This document shows, piece by piece, positions 1-9,385 of a stretch of DNA of 21,091 nt. A program made the translations under genes and the position numbers. Within the stretch, counting starts at the first letter, position 1. Every line of letters starts with the position of its first letter. A model generated the notes under the pieces. The model saw only the letters and a program-made list of their open reading frames with translations. It did not search any database and was not told the DNA's origin. Where the stretch lies: contig CAJKQZ010000021.1 of the NCBI GenBank assembly GCA_905202115.1, positions 1 through 21,091 on the forward strand, read 5' to 3'. Origin of the DNA: an uncultured Prevotellaceae bacterium (lineage in GTDB: Bacteria > Bacteroidota > Bacteroidia > Bacteroidales > Bacteroidaceae).

Positions 1-179
1 TTGCCCAGGTTTTCCTGGTTTGAATAAGCTGCATTGAATTCACCGCCGACCTGAACGTACCAATTAGCCCAGAATGAATTCGTTGCGACACTGTACTTCT
101 GCGTAGGAATTTCGTTTTCCTGCGCCATTACATTTGCAGAAATGCCTACAAATGCGAGTGCAATCATTAACTTTTTCAT
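1..179 (-). CDS. OmpA-family outer-membrane protein, 5' part only
   Basis: The 5' end of a minus-strand gene runs off the left edge; 59 complete codons are visible from an ATG at 177-179. The peptide starts MKKLMIALAFVGISANVMAQ, a clear Sec signal peptide with cleavage expected after the AQ. Next comes a segment with KYSVATNSFWANWYVQVGG, which resembles the N-terminus of Bacteroidales OmpA-like barrel proteins that end in a peptidoglycan-binding domain. The barrel and any OmpA C-terminal domain lie outside the window, so family assignment rests on this N-terminus. It probably acts in the outer membrane. It lies 172 bp downstream of the mutL stop on the same strand and has its own possible -7 element at 247-254, so it need not depend on mutL transcription. 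Confidence 0.65.
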   Translation of the reverse strand, partial: MKKLMIALAFVGISANVMAQENEIPTQKYSVATNSFWANWYVQVGGEFNAAYSNQENLG

Positions 180-246
180 AAATACTAATTTTAATGTATT
201 GATTAATATCTTTTTTAATACTACTTAATTGCTATTATAGCACTTG

Positions 247-254
247 CAAAAATA
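247..254 (-). promoter_or_regulatory. Possible -7 promoter element of the OmpA-family gene
   Basis: On the minus strand this reads TATTTTTG, a match to the Bacteroidota -7 consensus TAnnTTTG, 67 bp upstream of the start codon. No TTTG is found at the expected -33 distance, so support is partial. The surrounding 180-300 region is very AT-rich. Confidence 0.35.
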
Positions 255-351
255 GTAATTGTTTTGATATGGTATGTTTTTGTTGCAAATAAATCTCAAT
301 AAAAATTGAATTTTCGGGCTTGTTGTTATTTAAAAATTACTATTTTTCTTC

Positions 352-2178
352 TCAAGAGAATAGTTTTTCTATTTTTTCCTGGGAAATTATTGTTACAATC
401 AGCTTTCCGTCGGGTGTGTAGTTGGGCGAGGACGTGGCGAAAAGTTCGTTTATTATGGAACTCATTTCCTTGTTTGAAAGTTCTGTACCGGGGCGTATTG
501 CCACATGGCGGGCGAGAGTCAGGGCTATTCTGTTGTCTACTTCCTGTTTTATCTTTGTGTTTTCCGTTATGTCATCGAGCACATTTCTGAGCAGTTCGGC
601 GGCGTTGAGTGTTTCCGTTCCGGCGGGCAGGGCGTTTATGGCGAAACTTCCGTCGCCGAGGTCGGAGAGGTCGAAGCCTGCGGCGATTATTTCGTCGGCT
701 GTGTTTGCGAGTATTACCCGTTGCTGCTGTGAAAGCTGTATCAGCTCGGGAAACATTATGCGTTGCTGCATTCCGCTTCGCGAGGAGAGCTGTTCGCGGA
801 ATTTTTCGTAAAGTATCCGCATGTGTGCCCTGTGCTGGTCTATCAGCATAAGGCCCGATTGTACGGATGTCACTATATATTTCTTTTTATATTGATAGTG
901 TTCGAGCGTGTTTCCTTCTGTTTGTCCCGATGACTTTTCGTCGTGCGCAGGGATTGGTTCCTGTTCTAAGAGCGAGGCTTCGACGGCAGCTTCTCCCCTG
1001 CGTGTGATTCCTTCGTATAGCTTTTCCCAATTGTCGGGTGCTGCGGTTTTGCGGGGATATCCGCCGCTGTTTTCGAAAGGGTCGTAGTTTTCGGAAAGGG
1101 TTATCCGTGGTACAGATACTTTTTTCCCGGGGTCGAATACGGGTATGTCGGGTTTTGAGGCTGTATCGAAGTCTATCGACGGGACGGCGTTGAATTTTCC
1201 CAGCGATTCCTTTACTGCGGCCATGATAATCTGGAAAATGGCCTGTTCGTCTTCGAATTTTATCTCGGTTTTTGTGGGGTGTATGTTGACGTCGATTTTT
1301 TGCGGGTCTACGTCGAAGAACACGAAATAGCTTATCTGTTCGTTGGCGGGTATGAGCCTTTCGTATGAGCTCATTATGGCGCGGTTGTAGTAGGGGTGGC
1401 GCATGTATCGGCCGTTGACGAAGAAAAACTGGTGCGCGCCTTTTTTCCTTGCGCTTTCGGGCGTGCCCACGAAGCCTTTGATGTTTACGATAGATGTTTC
1501 GACGTCTATGGGCAGGAGCTGCTGGTTCATTTTTTTGCCGAATACGTCGGCTATGCGTTTCAGGCTTGAACCTTTGGGCAGTTCGTAAATGAGATTGTCA
1601 TCGTTTTTCAGAGTGAACCGCACGTCGGGGCGGGCAAGGACCACACGCTCGAATTCGTTTATTATGTTGTTGAGTTCGGTTTGGTTGGATTTTAGAAAGC
1701 GGCGTCGTGCCGGAACGTTGAAAAAAAGGTTCTTTATTATGAAGTTCGCTCCCGTGTTGCAGTTCACAGGATGTTGGTCGGTTACTCTCGAGCCTGCGAG
1801 CGATATGCTGCACCCCAGTTCTTCGTCGGCCGTGCGTGTGCGCAGTTCCACCTGTGCTACGGCTGCTATCGAGGGCAGTGCCTCGCCGCGGAAACCCATA
1901 GTGTGGAGCGCGAACAGGTCGGACGCTTTCTTAATTTTCGATGTGGCATGACGTTCAAAGGCTATGCGTGCGTCGGTTTCCGACATGCCGCTGCCGTTGT
2001 CGACAACCTGTATGCTTGTCTTGCCGGCGTCGATTGTAATTACGTCTATGCTGTCGGCTTTTGCGTCGAGTGAATTTTCGATGAGTTCTTTTACAACCGA
2101 GGCCGGACGCTGTATTACTTCACCGGCGGCTATCTGGTTGGCTACCGAGTCGGGGAGGAGATGTATTATATCGGCCAT
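352..2178 (-). CDS. mutL: DNA mismatch repair protein MutL
   Basis: This 608-residue protein has the MutL N-terminal GHKL ATPase: ANQIAAGEV near 13-21, KELIENSLDA at 30-39 (general-base E31 and metal-binding N35 by alignment with E. coli E29/N33), DNGSG at 60-64 and GFRGEAL at 95-101. A transducer domain with NGRYM and the NIHPTK segment follows, then a variable linker and a C-terminal dimerisation domain. MutL couples MutS mismatch recognition to downstream excision. The C-terminal DQHA(X)2E(X)4E endonuclease motif of nuclease-type MutL is not intact: the equivalent stretch at 447-458 is DQHRAHMRILYE. The partner Cys and CPH motifs are also absent (ARHVAIR near 556, SPNYTPDGK near 584). The ATG at 2178 fits the family start and lies about 60 bp downstream of a good promoter. 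The gene is separated from the OstA-like gene by 448 bp, so it is probably its own transcription unit. Confidence 0.97.
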   Translation of the reverse strand: MADIIHLLPDSVANQIAAGEVIQRPASVVKELIENSLDAKADSIDVITIDAGKTSIQVVDNGSGMSETDARIAFERHATSKIKKASDLFALHTMGFRGEALPSIAAVAQVELRTRTADEELGCSISLAGSRVTDQHPVNCNTGANFIIKNLFFNVPARRRFLKSNQTELNNIINEFERVVLARPDVRFTLKNDDNLIYELPKGSSLKRIADVFGKKMNQQLLPIDVETSIVNIKGFVGTPESARKKGAHQFFFVNGRYMRHPYYNRAIMSSYERLIPANEQISYFVFFDVDPQKIDVNIHPTKTEIKFEDEQAIFQIIMAAVKESLGKFNAVPSIDFDTASKPDIPVFDPGKKVSVPRITLSENYDPFENSGGYPRKTAAPDNWEKLYEGITRRGEAAVEASLLEQEPIPAHDEKSSGQTEGNTLEHYQYKKKYIVTSVQSGLMLIDQHRAHMRILYEKFREQLSSRSGMQQRIMFPELIQLSQQQRVILANTADEIIAAGFDLSDLGDGSFAINALPAGTETLNAAELLRNVLDDITENTKIKQEVDNRIALTLARHVAIRPGTELSNKEMSSIINELFATSSPNYTPDGKLIVTIISQEKIEKLFS

Positions 2179-2236
2179 TTGTGATTTGTGCCGCCTTGCT
2201 TTTGGCTGTGCGGGCTTGGGATTTTGAATTTGTTTA

Positions 2237-2267
2237 CAAAGTTACGAAAAGGCATGTGCCGCACAAA
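2237..2267 (-). promoter_or_regulatory. Predicted mutL promoter (TTTG-N19-TAACTTTG)
   Basis: Read on the minus strand, a -33 TTTTG (2264-2268) is followed by 19 bp and then TAACTTTG (2237-2244), a full match to the Bacteroidota housekeeping consensus. Transcription would start near 2230, giving a leader of about 50 nt before the mutL ATG. Confidence 0.7.
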
Positions 2268-2405
2268 ACGGACTTGTTCATTTTTTATATATTGTAATAA
2301 TCTGTTTTCTGTGTGGGGTGCAGGAATCCGTAGTATGGTTGCCCGTTTGTGGAAAATAAGGTGAGGCAATCAATGGGCTGGGAACGGAAACGATATTTTC
2401 TTAGG

Positions 2406-2433
2406 CCACCTGACAAAATGTCAGGTGGTTTTT
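2406..2433 (+). terminator. Intrinsic-terminator-like hairpin, plus-strand polarity
   Basis: CCACCTGACA (2406-2415), loop AAA, and TGTCAGGTGG (2419-2428) form a perfect 10-bp stem followed by TTTTT. The T run lies on the plus-strand side, but both flanking genes (mutL and the OstA-like gene) are on the minus strand. It therefore would not terminate either as read here, though it could stop antisense transcription. A 14-nt part of the stem-loop (CTGACAAAATGTCA) recurs at 2573-2586. Confidence 0.5.
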
Positions 2434-2459
2434 GAGAGAGATGAAAAGTACCTTGAAAA

Positions 2460-2520
2460 AATTATCTCAGACATATTTTAAAATATGTCTGAGATAATTC
2501 AAAATATGTCTGAGATATTT
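2460..2520 (+). repeat. Dispersed palindromic repeat, copy A (three units)
   Basis: Three copies of the family unit stand in tandem. The first two are inverted and form a perfect 40-bp palindrome (2460-2499, centre between 2479 and 2480, half-site AAAATATGTCTGAGATAATT). A third unit in plus orientation follows at 2501-2517, 21 bp from the second, and leads into a T run and TACATGCGGGAGG. It lies between the OstA-like stop and the mutL promoter. Unit order (minus, plus, plus) differs from the other copies. Confidence 0.9.
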
Positions 2521-2626
2521 TTTTCTACATGCGGGAGGGTTTTATCTCCCATAGGACGGGCATTTGAGAGACCTGACAAAATGTCATGTTCTGAAAGGTT
2601 CATGTGCCGGTTGAGGCATGCGGTTG

Positions 2627-4339
2627 TCAGTCGGATGGAGATGTGTTTGCGTTTGGCGCGGCTTTCATCTTTTTCTGCAGAATGTTCGACAGCGTTTGCA
2701 GGGGAGCGGTGCGCCGGATGCTTTCTCTCAGTTCCGTTCCCTCGGCTTTGGCTTTCCAAACGAATATGTCGTCTTTGTTTTTGGGCCGTATGTAGTCGAA
2801 CCATGCAAAGTTACTCAGAAAAAACTGGTCTTCCGACGCGAAGTTGAGCGGGTAGAGTGTTCCTGTGGCCGGCGCGCTCCATATTTTGCTCATCTTGCGG
2901 TTTTTCATGAACATGCGCATTTCGGAAGTCTGCATACGGTTGAGACCTATTATAATACTGTCGCTGTCGTAAGGATAATAGGCCACATCGACATTGCCTA
3001 TCACTTTGCTCCAGTCCATTTGTCCGTCTTTGAAATAGGCGAACATCTCGCGTCCTGCTATCTGGTTGTAGAATGTGCTGTCGAGCTTTTCGGCAAGAAG
3101 CGCCTGCCTCACCACATGTGCGCTGTCAACGGTCGAGTCGTTCATATAGACGTAGATTTCCTCGCCGAGCAGCTGCTGGTTGTTGCTCCACACTATAGGA
3201 TTTCCGTACATGGTCATGCATTTGTCTCTCGAATCGTATTTCAGAGAGTCGCATACGCTCTGCACGTCCTCGCGGAATGCCCTGGCGTGGTGGTATCCGT
3301 GCACAACGCGGTAAACGCTGTCGGTTTCGATGTCGTAGGTGAAGATTTTGAAAGTGTCGGCGTGCATGAAAAGGGTGTCGACCGATGAATAGTCGCGGAC
3401 GACTGCGTTGTCGGTAGCCATTGCATACCCTGTCTTTTCGTTGTAGATGCACACGTCGCCGGTTAGCAGGTTTTTGTTGCCTTTATCGTTATATATGATA
3501 TTGCGGTATGCCCGCATGTCGCCGTTCTCCTTGTCGTAGAACATGCTGTCGCCCGTCATTGTGCTGTTGCCGTTTACAACGACCGACCTGTCGTAAAGTT
3601 CGGCGTAGTCGGTGTTTGTGTTGTAGAATCCGCGCTCGGTGTAAATGCGGCTGCCGTCGCTTTCGATGTTCGACGGGCCTGTTATGTGGGTGAGTTTGGT
3701 GAGCGTGTTGTAGTGCAGGGTGTCCGACGTGAGCACGAACTTGGGATTGGTCAGCTTCACGTTGTAATTGAATATGGCTTCTCTTGTCTGAGGCGAGTAT
3801 TCTCCCCAGTCGGAAATGAGCACGTTGTCTCCGTCGTACAGCTTGCCGCCGTCAAAGAAGTACCCCAAGTCGTAAAGGCGGTCGTAATTCAAACTGTCTG
3901 TTATGAGCAGCGATTCTCTGTGCTTGAGGTGCACGTTTTTCCGCGCCTGGGCTATCTGCGCGTCACCGTCGTATTTGAGATATTCGCTTGTGAGCGAAAG
4001 CGTGTCGCCCTGGAGCATCTTTACGTTGCTGAAAGCTTCGAACGAGTTGGTCTCCTTGTAGAAATATGCGCTGTCGCAGAACAGTTTTACGTTGCCGTGC
4101 AGAAATTCCACGTTGCCGTTAAGAATGTTGGCGTCGGGATTTTCCTGCATGTTGTATCTCAGCTTGTCGGTGTGGATAAGGAATATTTTTTCGCCTTTGG
4201 GCCGGGGCTTGTTTTGTTTTACCGGATCGGCGGCCTGTATTGCGGCACAAAACAGGAACGATAAAAATGCTACGAGGCACAAACTGCAAATGTGCAGTCC
4301 GTGCCTTGTGTTTGTTTTTCCCGTTTTGCGCGTTGTCAT
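2627..4339 (-). CDS. OstA/LptA-like LPS-transport protein
   Basis: This 570-residue secreted protein has a hydrophobic signal segment at about 14-37 ending CAAIQAA. The mature part is made of repeated short beta-rich segments of the OstA/LptA type (for example NPDANILNGNVEFLHGNVKL, then FSNVKMLQGDTLSLTSEYLKY, GDSMFYDKENGDMRAYRNI, CDSLKYDSRDKCMTMYGNP). In known LptA/LptD proteins such repeats stack into a beta-jellyroll that carries lipopolysaccharide across the periplasm; here that role is inferred. It is far longer than proteobacterial LptA (about 185 residues), as in other Bacteroidota OstA-like proteins, and lacks a recognisable LptD barrel. The start codon overlaps the SurA-like stop in an ATGA (4336-4339), indicating translational coupling. 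The C-terminus (about 545-570) is basic and likely disordered. Confidence 0.85.
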   Translation of the reverse strand: MTTRKTGKTNTRHGLHICSLCLVAFLSFLFCAAIQAADPVKQNKPRPKGEKIFLIHTDKLRYNMQENPDANILNGNVEFLHGNVKLFCDSAYFYKETNSFEAFSNVKMLQGDTLSLTSEYLKYDGDAQIAQARKNVHLKHRESLLITDSLNYDRLYDLGYFFDGGKLYDGDNVLISDWGEYSPQTREAIFNYNVKLTNPKFVLTSDTLHYNTLTKLTHITGPSNIESDGSRIYTERGFYNTNTDYAELYDRSVVVNGNSTMTGDSMFYDKENGDMRAYRNIIYNDKGNKNLLTGDVCIYNEKTGYAMATDNAVVRDYSSVDTLFMHADTFKIFTYDIETDSVYRVVHGYHHARAFREDVQSVCDSLKYDSRDKCMTMYGNPIVWSNNQQLLGEEIYVYMNDSTVDSAHVVRQALLAEKLDSTFYNQIAGREMFAYFKDGQMDWSKVIGNVDVAYYPYDSDSIIIGLNRMQTSEMRMFMKNRKMSKIWSAPATGTLYPLNFASEDQFFLSNFAWFDYIRPKNKDDIFVWKAKAEGTELRESIRRTAPLQTLSNILQKKMKAAPNANTSPSD

Positions 4340-5709
4340 TTATTGATCCAGTTGGGGTATTTGAAATCGCAGTCGCGCCAGTCTTCTTTTATGCGGACGT
4401 ATGTGTTCTTCTGCTTGTCGCGAATCCATTCGTCGATAACTTTTGTCTGCTGTTCCTGCTCCACAATCTCCTGAAGTGTCTGGAAATCTTCGGTCATCGA
4501 GGCGTAATGCTCGTCGTTGCGGCTCTTTAGTTTGACAATGGCGCACACTTGCTGCCCTTTGGCGTCTATCATTTCGAATGCTTTGGATACTTCGCCGACT
4601 TTCATTTTGTTTACAACTTTTGCCACATCCTGCGGCAGGTCGCGCAATTCGAACCACGGCGTCATTCCCAAGCGCGGATTGTTGGGCGATACGCGCTTTC
4701 CCATTATGCCTTTGTTGTTACGGGTGTCTTTGTCGTCGGAAAAGATTACGGCGTCTTCAAACTTTATCTTGTCGTCGCGTATGTCGTTTGCTAAAGAATC
4801 GAGATTCTGTATGCTTCTTTCTATGGCCGAGCGCTCTATGTGAGGCTTGCGTAAAATGTGGCGCACTCTTATCTTGTCTCCCCTGCGGTCTATTAGCTGG
4901 ATGATGTGGTAGCCGTACTCGGTTTTTACGATACGCGAGATTTTTTTGGGGTCGGTAAGCGAGAAAGCAACGTTGGCGAACTCCGGAACAAACTCGCCTT
5001 TGCCACTGTAAGGAAGTTCGCCGCCTTGTCTGCGGCTTGCCTCGTCTTCGGAATACATCATGGCGAGCGTGGAGAAGTCGCTGTCGCCCGAGGTTATTCT
5101 TTTAGTATAGTCGCGCAGGTCGCTTTCTATCTGTTCGATTTCCTCGCGCGACACTTCGGGCTGCTGGGTTATGATTTGCACTTCGTAGCGCGTGGGTATC
5201 AGCGGCAGACTGTCTTTGGGCATGTCCTTGAAATAGCGGCGCACCTCGGCCGGAGTTACCTTTATGTCGCCTGCGATTTTTTGTTTCACCTCTTCCATTA
5301 TCATACGATCGCGCAGCTGTTCCATTGTCTGCTCGCGAATCTGTGCCAAAGGCTTGCGCATATATTCTTCGAGCTTGTCTTTCGAACCGGCCATTTGAAT
5401 CATATAGTTCATACGGTAGTCAAGTTCTGCGAGAATGTCGCCGTCCTTTACTTCAATGCTGTCTATGATTGCCTGGTGGAGAAAGAGCTTTTGTATCGCC
5501 AGTTCCTCGGGAATCACACAGTAGGGATTTCCGTCAAGCTGCATTCCGTTTATTTCGGCCGCAAGACGCTGCTCCTCGATTTCTGACTTCAGTATAGGTT
5601 CGTCGCCTACAACCCATACTACTTCGTCTATAATATTATTTTGTGCAAACCCCGTTGCGGATATTAGCGCGGTTGCCGTTGCAAGAAGATATGTGCGTAG
5701 TTTGTTCAT
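4336..5709 (-). CDS. surA: SurA-type periplasmic peptidyl-prolyl isomerase/chaperone
   Basis: This 457-residue protein starts with a signal peptide (1-22, ending ATGFAQ). A SurA-like N-terminal helical domain at about 24-165 (DEVVWVVGDEPILKSEIEEQ) follows. The first parvulin domain is at about 173-275, with RQGGELPY at 227-234 and EYGYHIIQL at 264-272. A second parvulin-like region begins at RVRHIL (281-286) and runs to about 390; a helical C-terminal segment completes the SurA layout. The family keeps unfolded outer-membrane proteins soluble in the periplasm and isomerises prolyl bonds. It is the third gene of guaB-ppiC-surA-ostA: 58 bp after the preceding parvulin gene and overlapping the OstA-like gene by 4 bp. 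Coupling of a barrel chaperone to an LPS-transport protein fits a shared job in outer-membrane assembly. Confidence 0.9.
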   Translation of the reverse strand: MNKLRTYLLATATALISATGFAQNNIIDEVVWVVGDEPILKSEIEEQRLAAEINGMQLDGNPYCVIPEELAIQKLFLHQAIIDSIEVKDGDILAELDYRMNYMIQMAGSKDKLEEYMRKPLAQIREQTMEQLRDRMIMEEVKQKIAGDIKVTPAEVRRYFKDMPKDSLPLIPTRYEVQIITQQPEVSREEIEQIESDLRDYTKRITSGDSDFSTLAMMYSEDEASRRQGGELPYSGKGEFVPEFANVAFSLTDPKKISRIVKTEYGYHIIQLIDRRGDKIRVRHILRKPHIERSAIERSIQNLDSLANDIRDDKIKFEDAVIFSDDKDTRNNKGIMGKRVSPNNPRLGMTPWFELRDLPQDVAKVVNKMKVGEVSKAFEMIDAKGQQVCAIVKLKSRNDEHYASMTEDFQTLQEIVEQEQQTKVIDEWIRDKQKNTYVRIKEDWRDCDFKYPNWINK

Positions 5710-5767
5710 TCGCTTTTTTCTTGGGTTTTCTGGTTTGATGTCTGGCGGATAGAAATTCTGTTGAAAA

Positions 5768-7189
5768 TTAATGGTTGTTCACTGTTTTTACTACGTCGTC
5801 GAAAATTTCTATATTGCTTTCGGCGCGCAGTTTCTTGAGCCATTCTTTTTCTTTATAATCCTGGTAGTCCGATGTTGCCTGTGCGCGCACATCAGCCATT
5901 TCTTCCGGCCCTTTTTTCAGTACGCGGCCTTGCAGCCCTAAGTAAGGATGGGTTTTGTTCTCGCGAATTTTTACATCATCTTTCTTGAAAATGTATTTGT
6001 CGACGATTTTGTTATCGCCTTCTTTCCAGATATTGTATGATACTGCTACTTTGGGCTTGTCGCCGGAGTTGTATTTCTGTTTTATCAGGGCTCTCCAGTT
6101 TTTGTGCTCGTATTTTTTGAGGTCTTTTTTCAGCTCTTTGATGAGACTTTCGTCGGATGTGTGAAATACAAAGCCTTTGTATCTCGGGGAATCCCATTGG
6201 TAATCTTTTTTGTGGGAGTTGAAATATTTTTCTATGCCGAGCGTATCGGTTTCGGCGGGATCCCAAACGTTGCTTTTGGACACTTCGAATACCAACAGTC
6301 CGTCGTGATAATCGCGTATCAGGTTTTTTGTTTCGGGATCGTCATATTCATGTTCTTTTTGCACTTGTTCGAGCACGTCTTCGCGCGTAAGCTTTCCGTC
6401 CGAGGCGTTTATCCGCTTTTGTATGGCATTGTTGAATGCCATTTTCTGAAGTCCCTGCTTGTTCAGCGCTTCCTGGAGTTCTTTTTTCTTTTCTTCGAAC
6501 GGTTCGAGCTTGTGGCGTTCCTTCATCAGCACTATGTGATAGCCGGCTCGCGTTTGAAACGGTTCGGACATCTGTCCCTGTTGAAGGGAATAGCAAACAT
6601 CTTCCCATTCTTTCAAAGTTGCTCCGGGACCGAATTCGGGAAGTTCCCCGCCGGAGCGTGCGGAGTTGTAGTCCTGCGAATATTTTTTTGCGGTTTCGGC
6701 AAAGTCGGCGCCGTTACGGAGCAAGTTGTAAATAGAGTCGATTTTCGCTTTTGCCTCGTTGCGTTGCGATTCTGTGGCTTTGGGTTGCACCATAATATAT
6801 ATGTGCGCCACTTTTAAGATGTCGGAATCGCCTACCTGTTCTTTTATTTTGTTGTAAACGCTTTTGACAACGGAATCCTCATAGGCTTCGTCGGTGAGGT
6901 ATTTTTTGAGAAGTCCGTCGCGATATGTTCTGTATTCTTGCTTGAATGCGGTGGCGGTATCGAGCTGTTGCTTTTTTGCTTCTTGTATTTTGAGACGGTA
7001 GTTTATATAAAGGTCCACGTAGTCTTTTACGCTCGTTCCCGCAGCTTTGTTTTTGTTGTAGGAGTGTTCGAACTCCGATCGCGGAATGTCGATTCCGTTT
7101 ATTTTCATGATTATGGGGTCGGAGTCCGATTGTGCGAGCATAAAGGCCGGCAGTATCGAGATGTATAGAATACAGATAAGTCGTTTCAT
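5768..7189 (-). CDS. Periplasmic parvulin-type peptidyl-prolyl isomerase (PpiC/SurA-like)
   Basis: This is a 473-residue secreted protein. Signal peptide at 1-19 (MKRLICILYISILPAFMLAQ region). A SurA-like N-terminal helical region contains INGIDIPRSEFEHSY and DYVDLYINYRLKIQEA. A single clear parvulin domain occupies about 124-225, with VAHIYI (127-132), SGGELPEF (179-186) and AGYHIVLM (215-222). The C-terminal half (about 245-473) is charged and helical; it may contain a degenerate second parvulin-like fold, but no motif is recognisable. It is paralogous in layout to the downstream SurA-like gene and likely has overlapping chaperone activity on envelope proteins. It lies 36 bp downstream of guaB with no terminator between, so it is probably cotranscribed. 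Confidence 0.88.
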   Translation of the reverse strand: MKRLICILYISILPAFMLAQSDSDPIIMKINGIDIPRSEFEHSYNKNKAAGTSVKDYVDLYINYRLKIQEAKKQQLDTATAFKQEYRTYRDGLLKKYLTDEAYEDSVVKSVYNKIKEQVGDSDILKVAHIYIMVQPKATESQRNEAKAKIDSIYNLLRNGADFAETAKKYSQDYNSARSGGELPEFGPGATLKEWEDVCYSLQQGQMSEPFQTRAGYHIVLMKERHKLEPFEEKKKELQEALNKQGLQKMAFNNAIQKRINASDGKLTREDVLEQVQKEHEYDDPETKNLIRDYHDGLLVFEVSKSNVWDPAETDTLGIEKYFNSHKKDYQWDSPRYKGFVFHTSDESLIKELKKDLKKYEHKNWRALIKQKYNSGDKPKVAVSYNIWKEGDNKIVDKYIFKKDDVKIRENKTHPYLGLQGRVLKKGPEEMADVRAQATSDYQDYKEKEWLKKLRAESNIEIFDDVVKTVNNH

Positions 7190-7225
7190 TTTGTTGTGAC
7201 TTGTTTTTGGGGAAAATCCGGCTGT

Positions 7226-9037
<1,812 letters not shown>

Positions 9038-9217
9038 CACGAAAAAAAATATTTTTTTTCGTGTGGTAAAAAAGTTCCCGCAGTAAATTGAAAATACAAG
9101 GGAGATAATCGAAAATATGTCTGAGATAATTCAAAATATCTCAGACATATTTTTTGCCATGTATACACGTGCTGATTTTCAAATACTTGGTGGGTGACCG
9201 TTTTTGTCTGTAAACTC
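9038..9217 (+). repeat. Dispersed palindromic repeat, long form, copy B
   Basis: This is a complete long-form copy of about 180 bp. From left to right it has four parts. First, a perfect 26-bp palindrome at 9038-9063 with an A8-TA-T8 core flanked by CACG/CGTG. Second, a 48-bp arm at 9064-9111 containing TTCCCGCAGTAAATTG and AAGGGAGATAATCG. Third, the core inverted repeat (arms 9112-9128 and 9137-9153) followed by a T run. Fourth, a right arm at about 9154-9217 containing GCTGATTTTCAA and TGACCGTTTTTGTCTG. It is alignable over its whole length to the reverse complement of copy D, and its left half to copy G. It lies between the recQ stop and guaB start. Confidence 0.9.
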
Positions 9218-9301
9218 TTCCGGCAAAGTATAGCGTTATTTACAGGAAGCAATATTTTCCTGCTTGTTCAGGTGTGATATTTGTATGGTGAGGTAATGAC
9301 A

Positions 9302-9342
9302 AAGCTACGGTGCAGAGATTGTATGCGTCTGCACCGTAGCTT
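9302..9342 (-). terminator. Perfect 15-bp hairpin downstream of recQ
   Basis: AAGCTACGGTGCAGA (9302-9316) and TCTGCACCGTAGCTT (9328-9342) form a perfect 15-bp stem with an 11-nt loop, 44 bp downstream of the recQ stop. On the minus strand the stem is followed by TGTCATT, and on the plus strand by AGTTTGTTT, so neither side has a strong U tract. It most likely ends or stabilises the 3' end of the recQ transcript; that is inferred from position. Confidence 0.5.
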
Positions 9343-9385
9343 AGTTTGTTTAGGTGTTGCCGTGGGAATAATTGTTCTATGCCCG

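Noticed and set aside
2485..2847. Plus-strand ORF starting MSEIIQNMSEIFF
   Set aside because: The repeated MSEI comes from two repeat units 21 bp apart, and the rest is antisense to the OstA-like gene.
3686..4264. Plus-strand open frame antisense to the OstA-like gene
   Set aside because: Codon-pattern shadow with no motif, signal or start context.
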